From Flagellimonas meridianipacifica (GTDB lineage: Bacteria > Bacteroidota > Bacteroidia > Flavobacteriales > Flavobacteriaceae), in NCBI RefSeq assembly GCF_003001695.1, contig NZ_PVYX01000001.1:310001-374000 (forward strand): a stretch of DNA of 64,000 nt, in the 5' to 3' direction. The position numbers and the translations under genes are program-made. The notes under the pieces were generated by a model. The model saw only the letters and a program-made list of their open reading frames with translations, was not told where the DNA came from and ran no database searches. This document shows, in pieces, positions 34,296 to 43,385 of this stretch; position 1 is the first letter of the stretch, and every line of letters begins with the position of its first letter.

Positions 34296-34775
34296 TTACA
34301 ATCGCTTTTTAAGGTCCGAAAGTCTTGATTGTAAAAGTGATACCTGTTTGGCTTTGTTTTTAGGGAAATCCACTTTGGTTAGCTGCTTATTCAACTTCTC
34401 AGAAAATTCTTTTTGAATGATTTCAATTTCGTCTTTGATGATTTGTAGACTTTCTTCATCAGTTTCTCCCACTATACCATGTATATCATAAGACCGCGGA
34501 TCAAATGAAATCCCTTCATGATTTTCCATCATGGATTTTAAATCAATAAGACTTAAACGTAAATCAGTGATGATTTTAGCCTCACCAAACTTCGTTTTCG
34601 CACCTCTACAAGCAGATAGGGTACAGCCCGAATTTGCTCCAGTAACCGAATGATTATTATTCGAAACTTGTTCTTTGGCTTTCTTTGGGCTTGTCTCACA
34701 GGACTGTGCCCATGTTTCCTGAATACTTCCAATAGAAAGTGCAGTAACTAGGCTTAACATAAAATAGTTTTTCAT
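34296..34775 (-). CDS. small secreted helical protein
   Basis: With the start at 34775 (MKNYFMLSLVTALSIGSIQETWAQ) the 159-residue product has a clear signal peptide cut after WAQ. An upstream ATG in frame at 34841 would bury that signal and is rejected. The mature part has three cysteines early on (SCETSPKK, SGCTLSACRG), which may form a disulfide or a metal site, and then two long charged helices. Not recognised. It lies 32 bases upstream of the DUF4405 gene on the same strand, so the two probably work together in a process tied to the sigZ region. Confidence 0.65.
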   Translation of the reverse strand: MKNYFMLSLVTALSIGSIQETWAQSCETSPKKAKEQVSNNNHSVTGANSGCTLSACRGAKTKFGEAKIITDLRLSLIDLKSMMENHEGISFDPRSYDIHGIVGETDEESLQIIKDEIEIIQKEFSEKLNKQLTKVDFPKNKAKQVSLLQSRLSDLKKRL

Positions 34776-34813
34776 GATATGAATTTTGATTTCCCTTTTA
34801 AAGACGAAGAGTG

Positions 34814-35010
34814 CTACGAAAAGATGCGGTATTGTTTGCATAAAATCATCTCTTCTTCTTTTTCCAGTTCCTTGGTAGTTTTGGACAATTCACCAATATC
34901 ATTTATGATAAGATGTGCCGAATCGTCCTATTCTATAGATAATTCCGCAAGTTCAATTACTTCTATTGATTTTTTGTATTCAACCCAAGGTACGATACAT
35001 AACCTTAATT
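34814..35010 (-). pseudogene. possible broken coding remnant
   Basis: On the minus strand this interval reads as a Glu/Lys-rich helical protein (VEYKKSIEVIELAELSIE, stop, DDSAHLIINDIGELSKTT...EEEMILC) that continues in the same frame across one internal TAG at 34928-34930. The opposite strand gives a Ser-rich frame, the usual shadow of such a protein. No start or family can be named, so this is only a candidate for a gene broken by one stop. Confidence 0.25.
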
Positions 35011-35065
35011 TATTTTTGGTTTGGTATTTGATATTCAAGGAAGTAATACCTTTAACTAAAAAGTC

Positions 35066-35896
35066 ATGGTTTCTTCCAAAATTGTTGCCTTCAGTTTCTT
35101 TTATTTCCTTTTAATGCTTCCAATGAAGGCGCAGAATCTGTATGAGGGTACCTTTATGACCAGTGATGGCCAGTTTGGAATGCAGATGAAAACGGTAGAT
35201 GCAGGTTTTCAAGGTATCCTTGTAGCCAATCAGACCATGTATGCTTTAAACGGAACAAAGACCAATAATGGTCTAAAGGGAATGGTCTATTCAGATGCCG
35301 GAAATTACTCGTTTTTTGGCAGTCCTATACAAGGTGGATGGCATATAACCTCTGAAGGCACTTCCTATTATTTTTATCAAATTTCAACGGAACACGAGTT
35401 AGCTGGTTTAGATTTAAGCCCATATTTTAAAAAAGGCTCAACAACAAGCCAAAATTCATCAACTACCCAATCATCACAAAACCAAAACACCAAGGTTTCA
35501 ACCAATTATGCAGGAATCTCCAAACAGGTTTACAACAATCTAGCCGGTAGTCAACTGGTTTATTATCAACGCACGTCCTATTTAAACGATAGCAGGGCAA
35601 GTTCCCTCACCTATGTAAATTTCTGTGGTGATGGAAGATTTAGTTTAAACTATGATGGCGGATTTAGTGTTGAGGGAGACTATGGAGGAAATGCCCATGG
35701 TGTCACAAGAGGATCTAATTATGGTACTTGGAAAGTTGAAACGGCACCTAATAAGAATCCTGCAGTGGTCCTTTATTATGCTGATGGTCAATCGGGTCGA
35801 TATTATGTCAACTTAGCTAATCTGCAAGCCGGTCGCTGGAGAATCGGCAATACGCAATATGCTTTGGTAAAAAATAAGATTTACTGTGGCAGATAA
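35066..35896 (+). CDS. secreted beta-rich protein, unrecognised
   Basis: A 276-residue protein with a signal peptide (FSFFYFLLMLPMKAQN, cut near residue 23). The first half is made of short beta repeats (GTFMTSDGQFGMQM, GFQGILVANQTMYALNG, GNYSFFGSPIQGGW). A low-complexity Ser/Thr/Gln/Asn linker (about 125-145, STTSQNSSTTQSSQNQN) leads to a second beta domain with YEGTF/GTW-type lipocalin-like turns (SNYGTWKVET) and ends YCGR. No type IX sorting tail is seen. The function is unknown. It stands alone between divergent and convergent neighbours. Confidence 0.65.
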   Translation: MVSSKIVAFSFFYFLLMLPMKAQNLYEGTFMTSDGQFGMQMKTVDAGFQGILVANQTMYALNGTKTNNGLKGMVYSDAGNYSFFGSPIQGGWHITSEGTSYYFYQISTEHELAGLDLSPYFKKGSTTSQNSSTTQSSQNQNTKVSTNYAGISKQVYNNLAGSQLVYYQRTSYLNDSRASSLTYVNFCGDGRFSLNYDGGFSVEGDYGGNAHGVTRGSNYGTWKVETAPNKNPAVVLYYADGQSGRYYVNLANLQAGRWRIGNTQYALVKNKIYCGR

Positions 35897-35981
35897 TCAA
35901 AGAATATACTGTTACTCAAGTTGCGAACATACTTTGCCCTTACACAGAATACTCTCAAGCCAAATATCTAAACCATATTTG

Positions 35982-36689
35982 TTAGGTCAGTAGATTCCCC
36001 TCATCATCCCATTCGGCAATGACGCCTCTTTTACTTTGATCTATGCACTTAGCCAACCACTCTTCCTCATAGGCAACTCCATGTTGTTTTAGAACATCCT
36101 CTGGGACTCCATTCCAAACATTGGGCATATTTCCTTTGTACCCCAGTTCTTCAATACCAATTTTGGAAGTGTAAAAGCCAGTCATGGTCAAATCTCGAAC
36201 TGTGGCGAAAAAATTCACTTCAAAAGGTCTTTCCTCAGCTATTACATCAGGGTCGTAAAAAGCAATAGTATCCAAAATAGATTTCTGCTGATTTTCGTTG
36301 CAGGATTTAAACTCCAATCCAAATTCCGTGTTGCATTTATGGTCCAGCCACATTAATCCTCCTCGAAAATCTGTTTGGAAGGGGATATGATCCTTGACCA
36401 TAAATTCTATAAAATCCACAACCTTGGCATCAGATGCGCCTTTGAACTGGTCACTGGGGGGTAAAATAAGGTCGCAAAGAACAGTTAATGTCTCCCTTTC
36501 GTGTGCATTGAAAAATTCTTCACCTTGAATTTCGTTAATGATTTCATTCTCCACAGGAGTTCGCCACGCAACATTCTCAGGTTTCTTTACACCAGTCTCC
36601 GGATTTTCCTGACCTGGTTTACATCCGTTGGCCACCAAACCTGTGGCCACAGAGCCCAATACGATTGATTTAATACTTTTTCTTCTGTC
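35982..36689 (-). CDS. gluconate 2-dehydrogenase subunit 3 family protein (Tat leader)
   Basis: Start at 36689 (MDRRKSIKSIVLGSVATGL), five bases after the stop of the GMC gene; an upstream in-frame ATG at 36767 overlaps that gene and is rejected. The 235-residue product begins with a twin-arginine-type leader followed by a lipobox-like ANGC and then the helical subunit 3 domain (FFNAHERETLTVLCDLILPPSD, FIEFMVKDHIPFQTDFRGGLMWLD, FFATVRDLTMTGFYTS). Such subunits accompany FAD-dependent sugar dehydrogenases and export them as a folded complex. Here it should carry the upstream GMC oxidoreductase, which lacks its own signal. Confidence 0.88.
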   Translation of the reverse strand, partial: DRRKSIKSIVLGSVATGLVANGCKPGQENPETGVKKPENVAWRTPVENEIINEIQGEEFFNAHERETLTVLCDLILPPSDQFKGASDAKVVDFIEFMVKDHIPFQTDFRGGLMWLDHKCNTEFGLEFKSCNENQQKSILDTIAFYDPDVIAEERPFEVNFFATVRDLTMTGFYTSKIGIEELGYKGNMPNVWNGVPEDVLKQHGVAYEEEWLAKCIDQSKRGVIAEWDDEGNLLT

Positions 36690-36694
36690 CATCG

Positions 36695-38419
36695 CTAAAG
36701 GTTTTGTTTTTTTAATTGGTCCACAATGTATTCTGATGCCCTCCAAGACAGTGCCATGATGGTCCACGTGCAGTTTTTGTCCGCCTGGGATACAAAAGGC
36801 CCTGCATCAACAATAAAAACATTATCCACTTCATGCAGCTGTTGGAACTTATTGGTCACCGAGGTTTTAGCATCATCTCCCATTCTGGTAGTCCCCACTT
36901 CATGAATAATGCGGCCTGGGGTTTGTAATCCATAATCCATGTCCTTTCCCGGTTTATCACCCAACATTTCCCCGCCCATATTGGTCAAGATTTCTTCAAA
37001 AGTATTGTGGGCATGCCTTGCTTGATTTAGTTCCAAATCAGACCATTTATAGTGGAAACGTAATACTGGAATACCCCACTCATCCACCGTCGATGGGTCT
37101 ATTTCACAATAGTTGTCCTTACGTGCAATGGACTCACCTCGCGACGAAACTCCAACCACAGCGCCCCAATATTTCTTTACATCACTTCGTAACATGTCGC
37201 CATACCCTCCAACTTTAGTTCCAAAGAATTTGTTGAACTCATTTACATTGAAACCGAAACCATAGTTTGGCATCCCCATGCCTCCCCAAATTTCCAAGTG
37301 ATACCCTCTGGGAAAATCGAGTTTGGAGTTATCTCCCCACCATGGTGAATACACATGCATTCCTCCAACACCATCCTCGTTGTATGAAGGCTTACGATTC
37401 ATTAAATCTGGTATAAAAGCTGCCCTATCCGCGCCTGTTGAGTCATGCAAATATTTGCCAACATGATCACTACTATTTCCTAAACCGTTGGGATGTTGGG
37501 TACTCTTGGAGTTCAATAATATTCTTGCTGTACTGCATGCAGAAGCACCCAAAACAACCACTTTGGCCTTGACCTTATATTCCTTTCTATCTTCCTTATT
37601 TATATAAGAAACTCCTGTTGCCCTTCCCTCTTCATCCACAGTCACCTCTCGCACCATGCAATTGACAAACAAATCAACTTGTCCTCCGTTCTTTTGGGCT
37701 GGAAAAATTAAACAGCTCCCTGAAGAGAAATCAGCATAGACGCTGCATGCTCTGCTACATTGACCACAGTAGAAACAAACGCCACGTTCTTTGTTTATCT
37801 TTTTGGTCAACATTGACATTCTGGATGGATATACCGGAATATTGGATTTTCTTGCCCCTTTGATGTAAAAAAGTTCATGTAACCTAGGTTTGGGAGGTGG
37901 GAGAAAGAAACCATCGGGATCATTGGGCAACCTTTCATTTGTACCAAAAACACCAATCAATTTATCCAAGCGGTCGTAATATGGTTTAATGTCCTCATAA
38001 CTTATGGGCCAATTTTCTCCATAGCCATCAATATCTTTGTGTTTGAAATCTTTTGGACCAAAACGAAGTGAAATTCGACCCCAATGATTGGTTCGTCCGC
38101 CTAGCATGTGAGATCGGAACCAATCGAATTTGGTACCATCTTTATGCGTATAGGGTTCTCCTTCAATTTCCCAACCGCCATAGGCCGCATCAAAGTCACC
38201 AAATGGTCTGAATTGTGTGCTTGCCCCTCTGCGTTCGGATTCCCAAGGCCAACGCAGTTGTGTTTTTTGCTCTGGGTTGGCGGGGTCAAAAAAAGGTCCC
38301 GCTTCGACAACAGCAACTTTTAAACCCGCATCGGCAAGTACTTTAGTTGCCATACCTCCACCTGCTCCGGAGCCTACGATAATTGCATCGTAGAGGGTTG
38401 CATTTTCAATAATTTGCAT
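36695..38419 (-). CDS. GMC oxidoreductase with a cysteine cluster, sugar dehydrogenase-like
   Basis: A 574-residue flavoprotein: FAD motif IVGSGAGGGMATKVLADAG (residues 14-32), substrate-side HWGR (112-115) and C-terminal catalytic HEVGTTRMG and NCTWTIMAL. Residues 215-236 hold C215-x2-C218-x2-C221-x3-C225 and C236, a cluster able to hold an iron-sulfur centre, as known for FAD glucose dehydrogenase. There is no export signal; the Tat-type small subunit follows at once. Probably oxidises a sugar or polyol in the periplasm and passes electrons to a cytochrome that is not encoded nearby. Substrate unknown. Confidence 0.88.
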   Translation of the reverse strand: MQIIENATLYDAIIVGSGAGGGMATKVLADAGLKVAVVEAGPFFDPANPEQKTQLRWPWESERRGASTQFRPFGDFDAAYGGWEIEGEPYTHKDGTKFDWFRSHMLGGRTNHWGRISLRFGPKDFKHKDIDGYGENWPISYEDIKPYYDRLDKLIGVFGTNERLPNDPDGFFLPPPKPRLHELFYIKGARKSNIPVYPSRMSMLTKKINKERGVCFYCGQCSRACSVYADFSSGSCLIFPAQKNGGQVDLFVNCMVREVTVDEEGRATGVSYINKEDRKEYKVKAKVVVLGASACSTARILLNSKSTQHPNGLGNSSDHVGKYLHDSTGADRAAFIPDLMNRKPSYNEDGVGGMHVYSPWWGDNSKLDFPRGYHLEIWGGMGMPNYGFGFNVNEFNKFFGTKVGGYGDMLRSDVKKYWGAVVGVSSRGESIARKDNYCEIDPSTVDEWGIPVLRFHYKWSDLELNQARHAHNTFEEILTNMGGEMLGDKPGKDMDYGLQTPGRIIHEVGTTRMGDDAKTSVTNKFQQLHEVDNVFIVDAGPFVSQADKNCTWTIMALSWRASEYIVDQLKKQNL

Positions 38420-38511
38420 TCCAGTAGTTAGCTTTTTAGTAATTATTGACTTAAGCTACTAAAAAGTTACAGGATATTGAATTTTTGCTCCTTTAATTTT
38501 AAGGGTGAAGA

Positions 38512-38694
38512 TTATTGGCCAAGAATATTGGGTTCAAAAAATACCAATTCATCATATTGAAACACACAGCTAACCTCAATCGGGTTGCAACATACTTCGC
38601 AATCCTCTACGTAAGTTTGACTTGAAACAGACCTATCCAGAAGAAACGAGATTTCTTCCCAACAATACGGGCACTGGAAGAAGTGTTCCAACAT
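38512..38694 (-). CDS. CPXCG motif cysteine-rich protein
   Basis: A 60-residue protein of the small CPXCG family: C8-P-Y-C11 near the start (FFQCPYCWEE) and C32-x2-C35-C36 later, four or more cysteines that probably hold one zinc. Family function is unknown. It lies 12 bases downstream of the TolC gene and may be the last member of the efflux operon. Confidence 0.85.
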   Translation of the reverse strand: MLEHFFQCPYCWEEISFLLDRSVSSQTYVEDCEVCCNPIEVSCVFQYDELVFFEPNILGQ

Positions 38695-38706
38695 CTACTC
38701 AATCCA

Positions 38707-40101
38707 TTAAATGGAAACATTCATTAGCTGTCCTGTGAGCTGCAACAACTGAAGCTCAGCAAGTTTCGCGTTGTATTTGGCTAAATTCCTACTGGTTTGT
38801 GCATTCAGTAGATTGATTTGGGCCTGACGTAGCTCTACCGAAGTAATTTGGCCCAATTTATAGCGTTCATTCGAACGCCTATAATTATCCGTCGCTGTGA
38901 TAACATTTTGTTGTTGTAATTCAAAAACCTTTAAACGATTTTGAAAATCACCTCTGGCATTTGCTATATCGCGCTTTACTTCAAGTTCAATTTGATTTTG
39001 GAGTGCATCTTGAGACTCCAAGAGTATTTTGGCATTTTTTACCTGAGTAATGCCTCTCCCTCCATCAAAAAGATTCCAGGTCAAGGTTGCACCAAGACCG
39101 AAATTTCGGGTATTGTTCACATTTACTCCAGGAAAGAAGGGCCCTGGGGCGTTCTGGTTCAGGTTCCATCCATAGAAGCCCGTAAGACCAATGGTTGGAA
39201 GAAAAACAGATTTTGCGGATTGCAGCGTATAGTCATTGATGGTCATATTTGATTTGGCTTGAAGCATCCTTACGTTATTTTGCTCTCCTTGCGCGGCAAA
39301 ATCTTCCAATTGTAGTTCATTTATGAAAGTAATTGTGGTATCCACTGCAAACTTTTTCTCCAAATCCGCATTTAGAACAATATTAAGATCGCGTAGGGTA
39401 TTCTCCAATAATTGTCTTTCGTTCATGACATTGATGCTGTCATTCACCAAATCTACTTCTGCATTCAATACATCAAGTTTGTTGACCTGACCAAATTCAA
39501 AACTGTAGTTTGCCCGCTGCAGTCGGTTTTTGGTGTTCTGATAGGTCTGCTCAAGAACTGTAATGTTTTCTGAAATTCTAGCAGCTTCAAAATACACACT
39601 AAACAATTGAAGAATGGTCGTTTCTAGGGTTTCCCGGGCTTGTAGCGATGATAGATTGTACTCTTCCTTCAATCTTTTCATATCGTACCATCGGCCTAAA
39701 CCATCAAATAACACGTAATCAGCCGTTATTCTGGCGTTATAGCGCTGCGCTTCAGCCTTATACAAATCGGCATCAGGCCTAGGGACAGGCTCCCCTGTTT
39801 GTTCATCAATTACGGGGTTTCCTTCCCCGTCACTCAAGAACTGTCCCGGAAATTCAAAAGTAGAATCATCTCTTTGATAGTTGGCGCCGGCAGTACCCGT
39901 AATTGAGGGTAGAAATCCAGAATTAAGTACGCTTTTGTTATTGTCAGCAATCTCAACATTGTTTTCCGCGATGAGAATTCCCAAATTGTTCTCCAATGTC
40001 AATTTTATGGCTTCCTGTTTGGTAAGAACCTCTTGAGAAAGTAAAGAACAAGTAAACAAAAACGATAATAAGAGGGTGGGCAGGTAGTTTTTCTGCATCA
40101 T
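38707..40101 (-). CDS. TolC-family outer membrane efflux protein
   Basis: A 464-residue protein with a signal peptide (cut near LLSQE, residue 22) and the duplicated long helices of TolC channels: LTKQEAIKLTLENNLGILIAENNVEIADNN at the start and KRDIANARGDFQNRLKVFELQQQNV near the end. The closing RRSNERYKLGQITSVELRQAQINLLNAQT is typical. It forms the exit duct for the RND pump upstream, whose stop overlaps its start by four bases. Confidence 0.93.
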   Translation of the reverse strand: MMQKNYLPTLLLSFLFTCSLLSQEVLTKQEAIKLTLENNLGILIAENNVEIADNNKSVLNSGFLPSITGTAGANYQRDDSTFEFPGQFLSDGEGNPVIDEQTGEPVPRPDADLYKAEAQRYNARITADYVLFDGLGRWYDMKRLKEEYNLSSLQARETLETTILQLFSVYFEAARISENITVLEQTYQNTKNRLQRANYSFEFGQVNKLDVLNAEVDLVNDSINVMNERQLLENTLRDLNIVLNADLEKKFAVDTTITFINELQLEDFAAQGEQNNVRMLQAKSNMTINDYTLQSAKSVFLPTIGLTGFYGWNLNQNAPGPFFPGVNVNNTRNFGLGATLTWNLFDGGRGITQVKNAKILLESQDALQNQIELEVKRDIANARGDFQNRLKVFELQQQNVITATDNYRRSNERYKLGQITSVELRQAQINLLNAQTSRNLAKYNAKLAELQLLQLTGQLMNVSI

Positions 40102-43100
40102 AATATCTCTTCTAATTCTTGTTGGGATTTGTTTTTAACTGGATTTCCATTTGCATGCCCATTTACCGACATAACACCACTTTCAGACAGATGTGCTTCT
40201 TCATGTTGTTCTTTAATGGCACGCTCTACTTCTTCTTTGCTGATTTTGTCTCCTGTCCTTAACCACTTCGTACTTACTTTAACGCTATTACTGAAGGACA
40301 AGAAAATAGGAAGCATAACCAAAGTGAGCACTGTTGCAAAACCGATACCGTAAGCAATAGAGATTGCCATGGGCTTTAAGAACTGAGCCTGCCTGCTCTT
40401 TTCAAGCAATAGCGGGGCTAAACCGGCAATGGTGGTAACCGAAGTCAAAAATATTGCCCTAAATCTCGAACGGCCTGCCTCGTACAAAGCTTCATCGAAA
40501 TTCATCCCAAGCCTTAAATTTCCATTGAACTTCCCAATGAGTACCAAACCGTCATTCACCATAATACCTATTAAGGCAATTATGCCCAACATGGACAGAA
40601 TATTTACTGGAAAACCATGTATCCAGTGACCCCATGAAACTGCAGTCAAACTAAATGGAATCAATAATAGCAGCAATAAAGGCTGACTAAAACTTCTGAA
40701 TGTAAAAGCAATAGTAATATAGATTAAGAATAAAACCACCAAGCCCACAAAATTCAAGGAATCCGTCAATTTGTTTCGTTCACGATTTTGCCCTTCATAG
40801 GAAGCCGTAACGCTTGGGTATTTGGACTGGATTTCAGGCATAATATCGTTTCGTATCCACGCCAACATATCCGGTGCACTCGTATTATCAGGGTCCTTTA
40901 AATCGGCACTAATTCTGATTTCACGTTGGCCATCCAAATGGTTGATGGCCACATCACCTCGTTGTATATCGTAATTTGCAATTTCTTTCAAGGGAACGCG
41001 AGAACCTGAAGGGGTAAGAATACGCATCTCATCCAAATCTGAAATGGAGGACCGATTTTCGCGGTCATATCGCACCCAAACACGTATCTCATCTTGACCT
41101 CTTTGAAAGCGCTGGGCCTGAGCACCGAAGAAACCTGCTCTTACCTGATTCATTACATTTCGTAGGTCAAGTCCCAATAAGTAGGCATTATCCTTAAGTT
41201 CCAATTGAATTTCCTTGATGCCAGCAGGGTCGTTATCTGCGACATCTTTTAGCAAGGAATTGCCCACCATAGCCCCTTTCAATTCAGTTTTGGCGGCTTT
41301 AAGTTCTTCAATGTTATTCCCTAATAGGGAAACTGAAACAGGATCACCCCCAAAGTTTCCTCCCGAACCATAAATTAGGCTTTCCACTCCGAAAACCGGG
41401 CCAACCAATTCCCTCAATCTACTGGTGACTACATCAGCTCGTATGGCATCGGGGCGTTCTTCACCGGGAAGAAGGTTAATTACCAAGGTAGCAGCTGATG
41501 AACCTGGCCCAACGTTCTTAATCATGTTCTCAAAAAGCTCTTTATCAGTATATCCCAAATATTCTTCGGTAAGCTCTTGGTTTACTATAGCTGCTTTATC
41601 TTGAATCAAACTGATAATGGAGTCTGTAACTTTTTCATTAGTCCCGTTGGGCATTAGGAGTTCTACGGCCACTCGATCACTGGCAATTCTTGGGAAAAAT
41701 GCGGTGCGGATAATTCCCCCACCAATGGAGCCAAACGTAAGAACCAGTGCTAATACAAAAAAGGAGAAGGTCAACATCTTATACTCCAAAGCGAAATGCA
41801 ACACAGGACTATACAATTTATCGCGCATCCATGCCATGGCCGTATCACCCATTTTATTAATGACACGTAATTGAGAGAATACTTTGGCAATGCCGGTTTT
41901 TGGTGCGTCACTTTGCTTTCGTAATGCTTTGGAATGGGCTAAGTGAGCGGGAAGAATTATCAATGCCTCAACTAGTGATACCACCAGTGTCAGGATTACA
42001 ATTACTGAAACCTCTCCAAAGAAATCCCCAATCCTTCCATCCAAGAAAAGAAAAATGGAAAAGGCTAAAATGGTAGTCACAATTGCCGAAACAATGGGTG
42101 GAATCACCTCCAAGGTACCATCGATTGCAGCTTGAATGGGTTTTTTACCTTTTTCATAATGTTGATAGATGTTTTCAGCAATAACAATACCATCATCCAC
42201 CAATATACCTATAACGATTATCATTCCGAAAAGCGAGAGTACATTGATGGTCACATTGAGCATGGGTGCGAAAACAAACATACCCAAGAAGGCTACTGGC
42301 AGACCAAAGGCCACCCAAAAGGCCAAACGTGTATTGAGGAACAGACTCAAGAATAGAAGTACCAAAATCATTCCCATAATGGCATTCTCCGTAAGCAATT
42401 GGGTTCTTTGTGTCAATGTGATGGATAGATCACTTACCACATTCAACTGTACATTGTTGTATTTCTCGTTGAATTCGGCAATATATTCTTTCACCCTCTC
42501 CGCAGAACCAATTAAATCTTCAGTGTTGGTACTGGTGATGGTCACATTTACCGCAAGGTCATCATTATAATAGGAAGCGTTGGGTGTTTCAGAAAAGCGA
42601 TCCCGAATTTCGGCTACATCCTTCAATCGGATAGTACGACCGGAAACATCACCTCTAACGACGACATTGGAGAGTTCTTTCCCGTAATATGACCGATTGT
42701 TGGCACGAATTAAATATTCTTCTGCATCGGTCTTGATGTTACCCCCAGTAACCAATAGATTGGCATTTGCCACCGCTTGGGCCACTTCGTTAAAGGAGAC
42801 ATTATAAGCCAACAGACTGTTCTCGTTCACTGCTATTTCAATTTCCTCTTCGGGATATCCGGAAATGGCAATTTGAGAAATTCCATCTATGGCCCTAAGG
42901 TCATTTTCAACCTGTCGGCCAATCTGTTTTAACGTAGCTAAAGAAATATTTTCACCACTTACAGCAAAACTGATGGTCTGACGTACGGCATCAAGTTTGG
43001 AGACTACCAGAGGTTCCATTCCTGTAGGAAAGGTAGGCACCCTATCAACAGCGTTTTTTACTTCCAAAAGCATGAAGTCGATGTCATACCCCTTTTCAAT

Positions 43101-43385
43101 TTCAACATTAATGGAGCCAGAATTTTCGGTAGAGGTTGAAGTCACTCGGTCGACCCCTTCCAATCCCTTTAGATTATCCTCAATTTTAAGGACGATACCC
43201 TCTTCAATTTCTTGAGGAGATGCACCAGGATAGACAATGTTAATCAATACATTTTTGGATTCGGTAAGAGGAAAAAATGATGATTTTAAAGAAAGAGCAC
43301 CTACTATACCGAAAACAAAAAACGAAATAATAATCACGTTTACGGCAACATGATACTTAATGAAATATGAGATTACCTTTTTCAT
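40098..43385 (-). CDS. RND efflux pump inner membrane permease
   Basis: A 1095-residue RND transporter with 12 membrane spans and two large periplasmic loops. The proton-relay pair of span 4 is present (GILVDDGIVIAENIY), while the span-10 segment reads GIMVNDGLVLIGKF instead of the AKN of AcrB, as in many Bacteroidota members. Drug, dye or metabolite export is likely, but the substrate cannot be read off. A 60-residue charged C-terminal tail (KEEVERAIKEQHEEAHLSE) is longer than in AcrB. Coupled by four-base overlaps to the adaptor and TolC genes. Confidence 0.93.
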   Translation of the reverse strand: MKKVISYFIKYHVAVNVIIISFFVFGIVGALSLKSSFFPLTESKNVLINIVYPGASPQEIEEGIVLKIEDNLKGLEGVDRVTSTSTENSGSINVEIEKGYDIDFMLLEVKNAVDRVPTFPTGMEPLVVSKLDAVRQTISFAVSGENISLATLKQIGRQVENDLRAIDGISQIAISGYPEEEIEIAVNENSLLAYNVSFNEVAQAVANANLLVTGGNIKTDAEEYLIRANNRSYYGKELSNVVVRGDVSGRTIRLKDVAEIRDRFSETPNASYYNDDLAVNVTITSTNTEDLIGSAERVKEYIAEFNEKYNNVQLNVVSDLSITLTQRTQLLTENAIMGMILVLLFLSLFLNTRLAFWVAFGLPVAFLGMFVFAPMLNVTINVLSLFGMIIVIGILVDDGIVIAENIYQHYEKGKKPIQAAIDGTLEVIPPIVSAIVTTILAFSIFLFLDGRIGDFFGEVSVIVILTLVVSLVEALIILPAHLAHSKALRKQSDAPKTGIAKVFSQLRVINKMGDTAMAWMRDKLYSPVLHFALEYKMLTFSFFVLALVLTFGSIGGGIIRTAFFPRIASDRVAVELLMPNGTNEKVTDSIISLIQDKAAIVNQELTEEYLGYTDKELFENMIKNVGPGSSAATLVINLLPGEERPDAIRADVVTSRLRELVGPVFGVESLIYGSGGNFGGDPVSVSLLGNNIEELKAAKTELKGAMVGNSLLKDVADNDPAGIKEIQLELKDNAYLLGLDLRNVMNQVRAGFFGAQAQRFQRGQDEIRVWVRYDRENRSSISDLDEMRILTPSGSRVPLKEIANYDIQRGDVAINHLDGQREIRISADLKDPDNTSAPDMLAWIRNDIMPEIQSKYPSVTASYEGQNRERNKLTDSLNFVGLVVLFLIYITIAFTFRSFSQPLLLLLLIPFSLTAVSWGHWIHGFPVNILSMLGIIALIGIMVNDGLVLIGKFNGNLRLGMNFDEALYEAGRSRFRAIFLTSVTTIAGLAPLLLEKSRQAQFLKPMAISIAYGIGFATVLTLVMLPIFLSFSNSVKVSTKWLRTGDKISKEEVERAIKEQHEEAHLSESGVMSVNGHANGNPVKNKSQQELEEIL

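Noticed and set aside
36690-36767. Longer start of the small Tat-type subunit
   Set aside because: It would overlap the GMC gene by about 70 bases and hide the twin-arginine leader at 36689.
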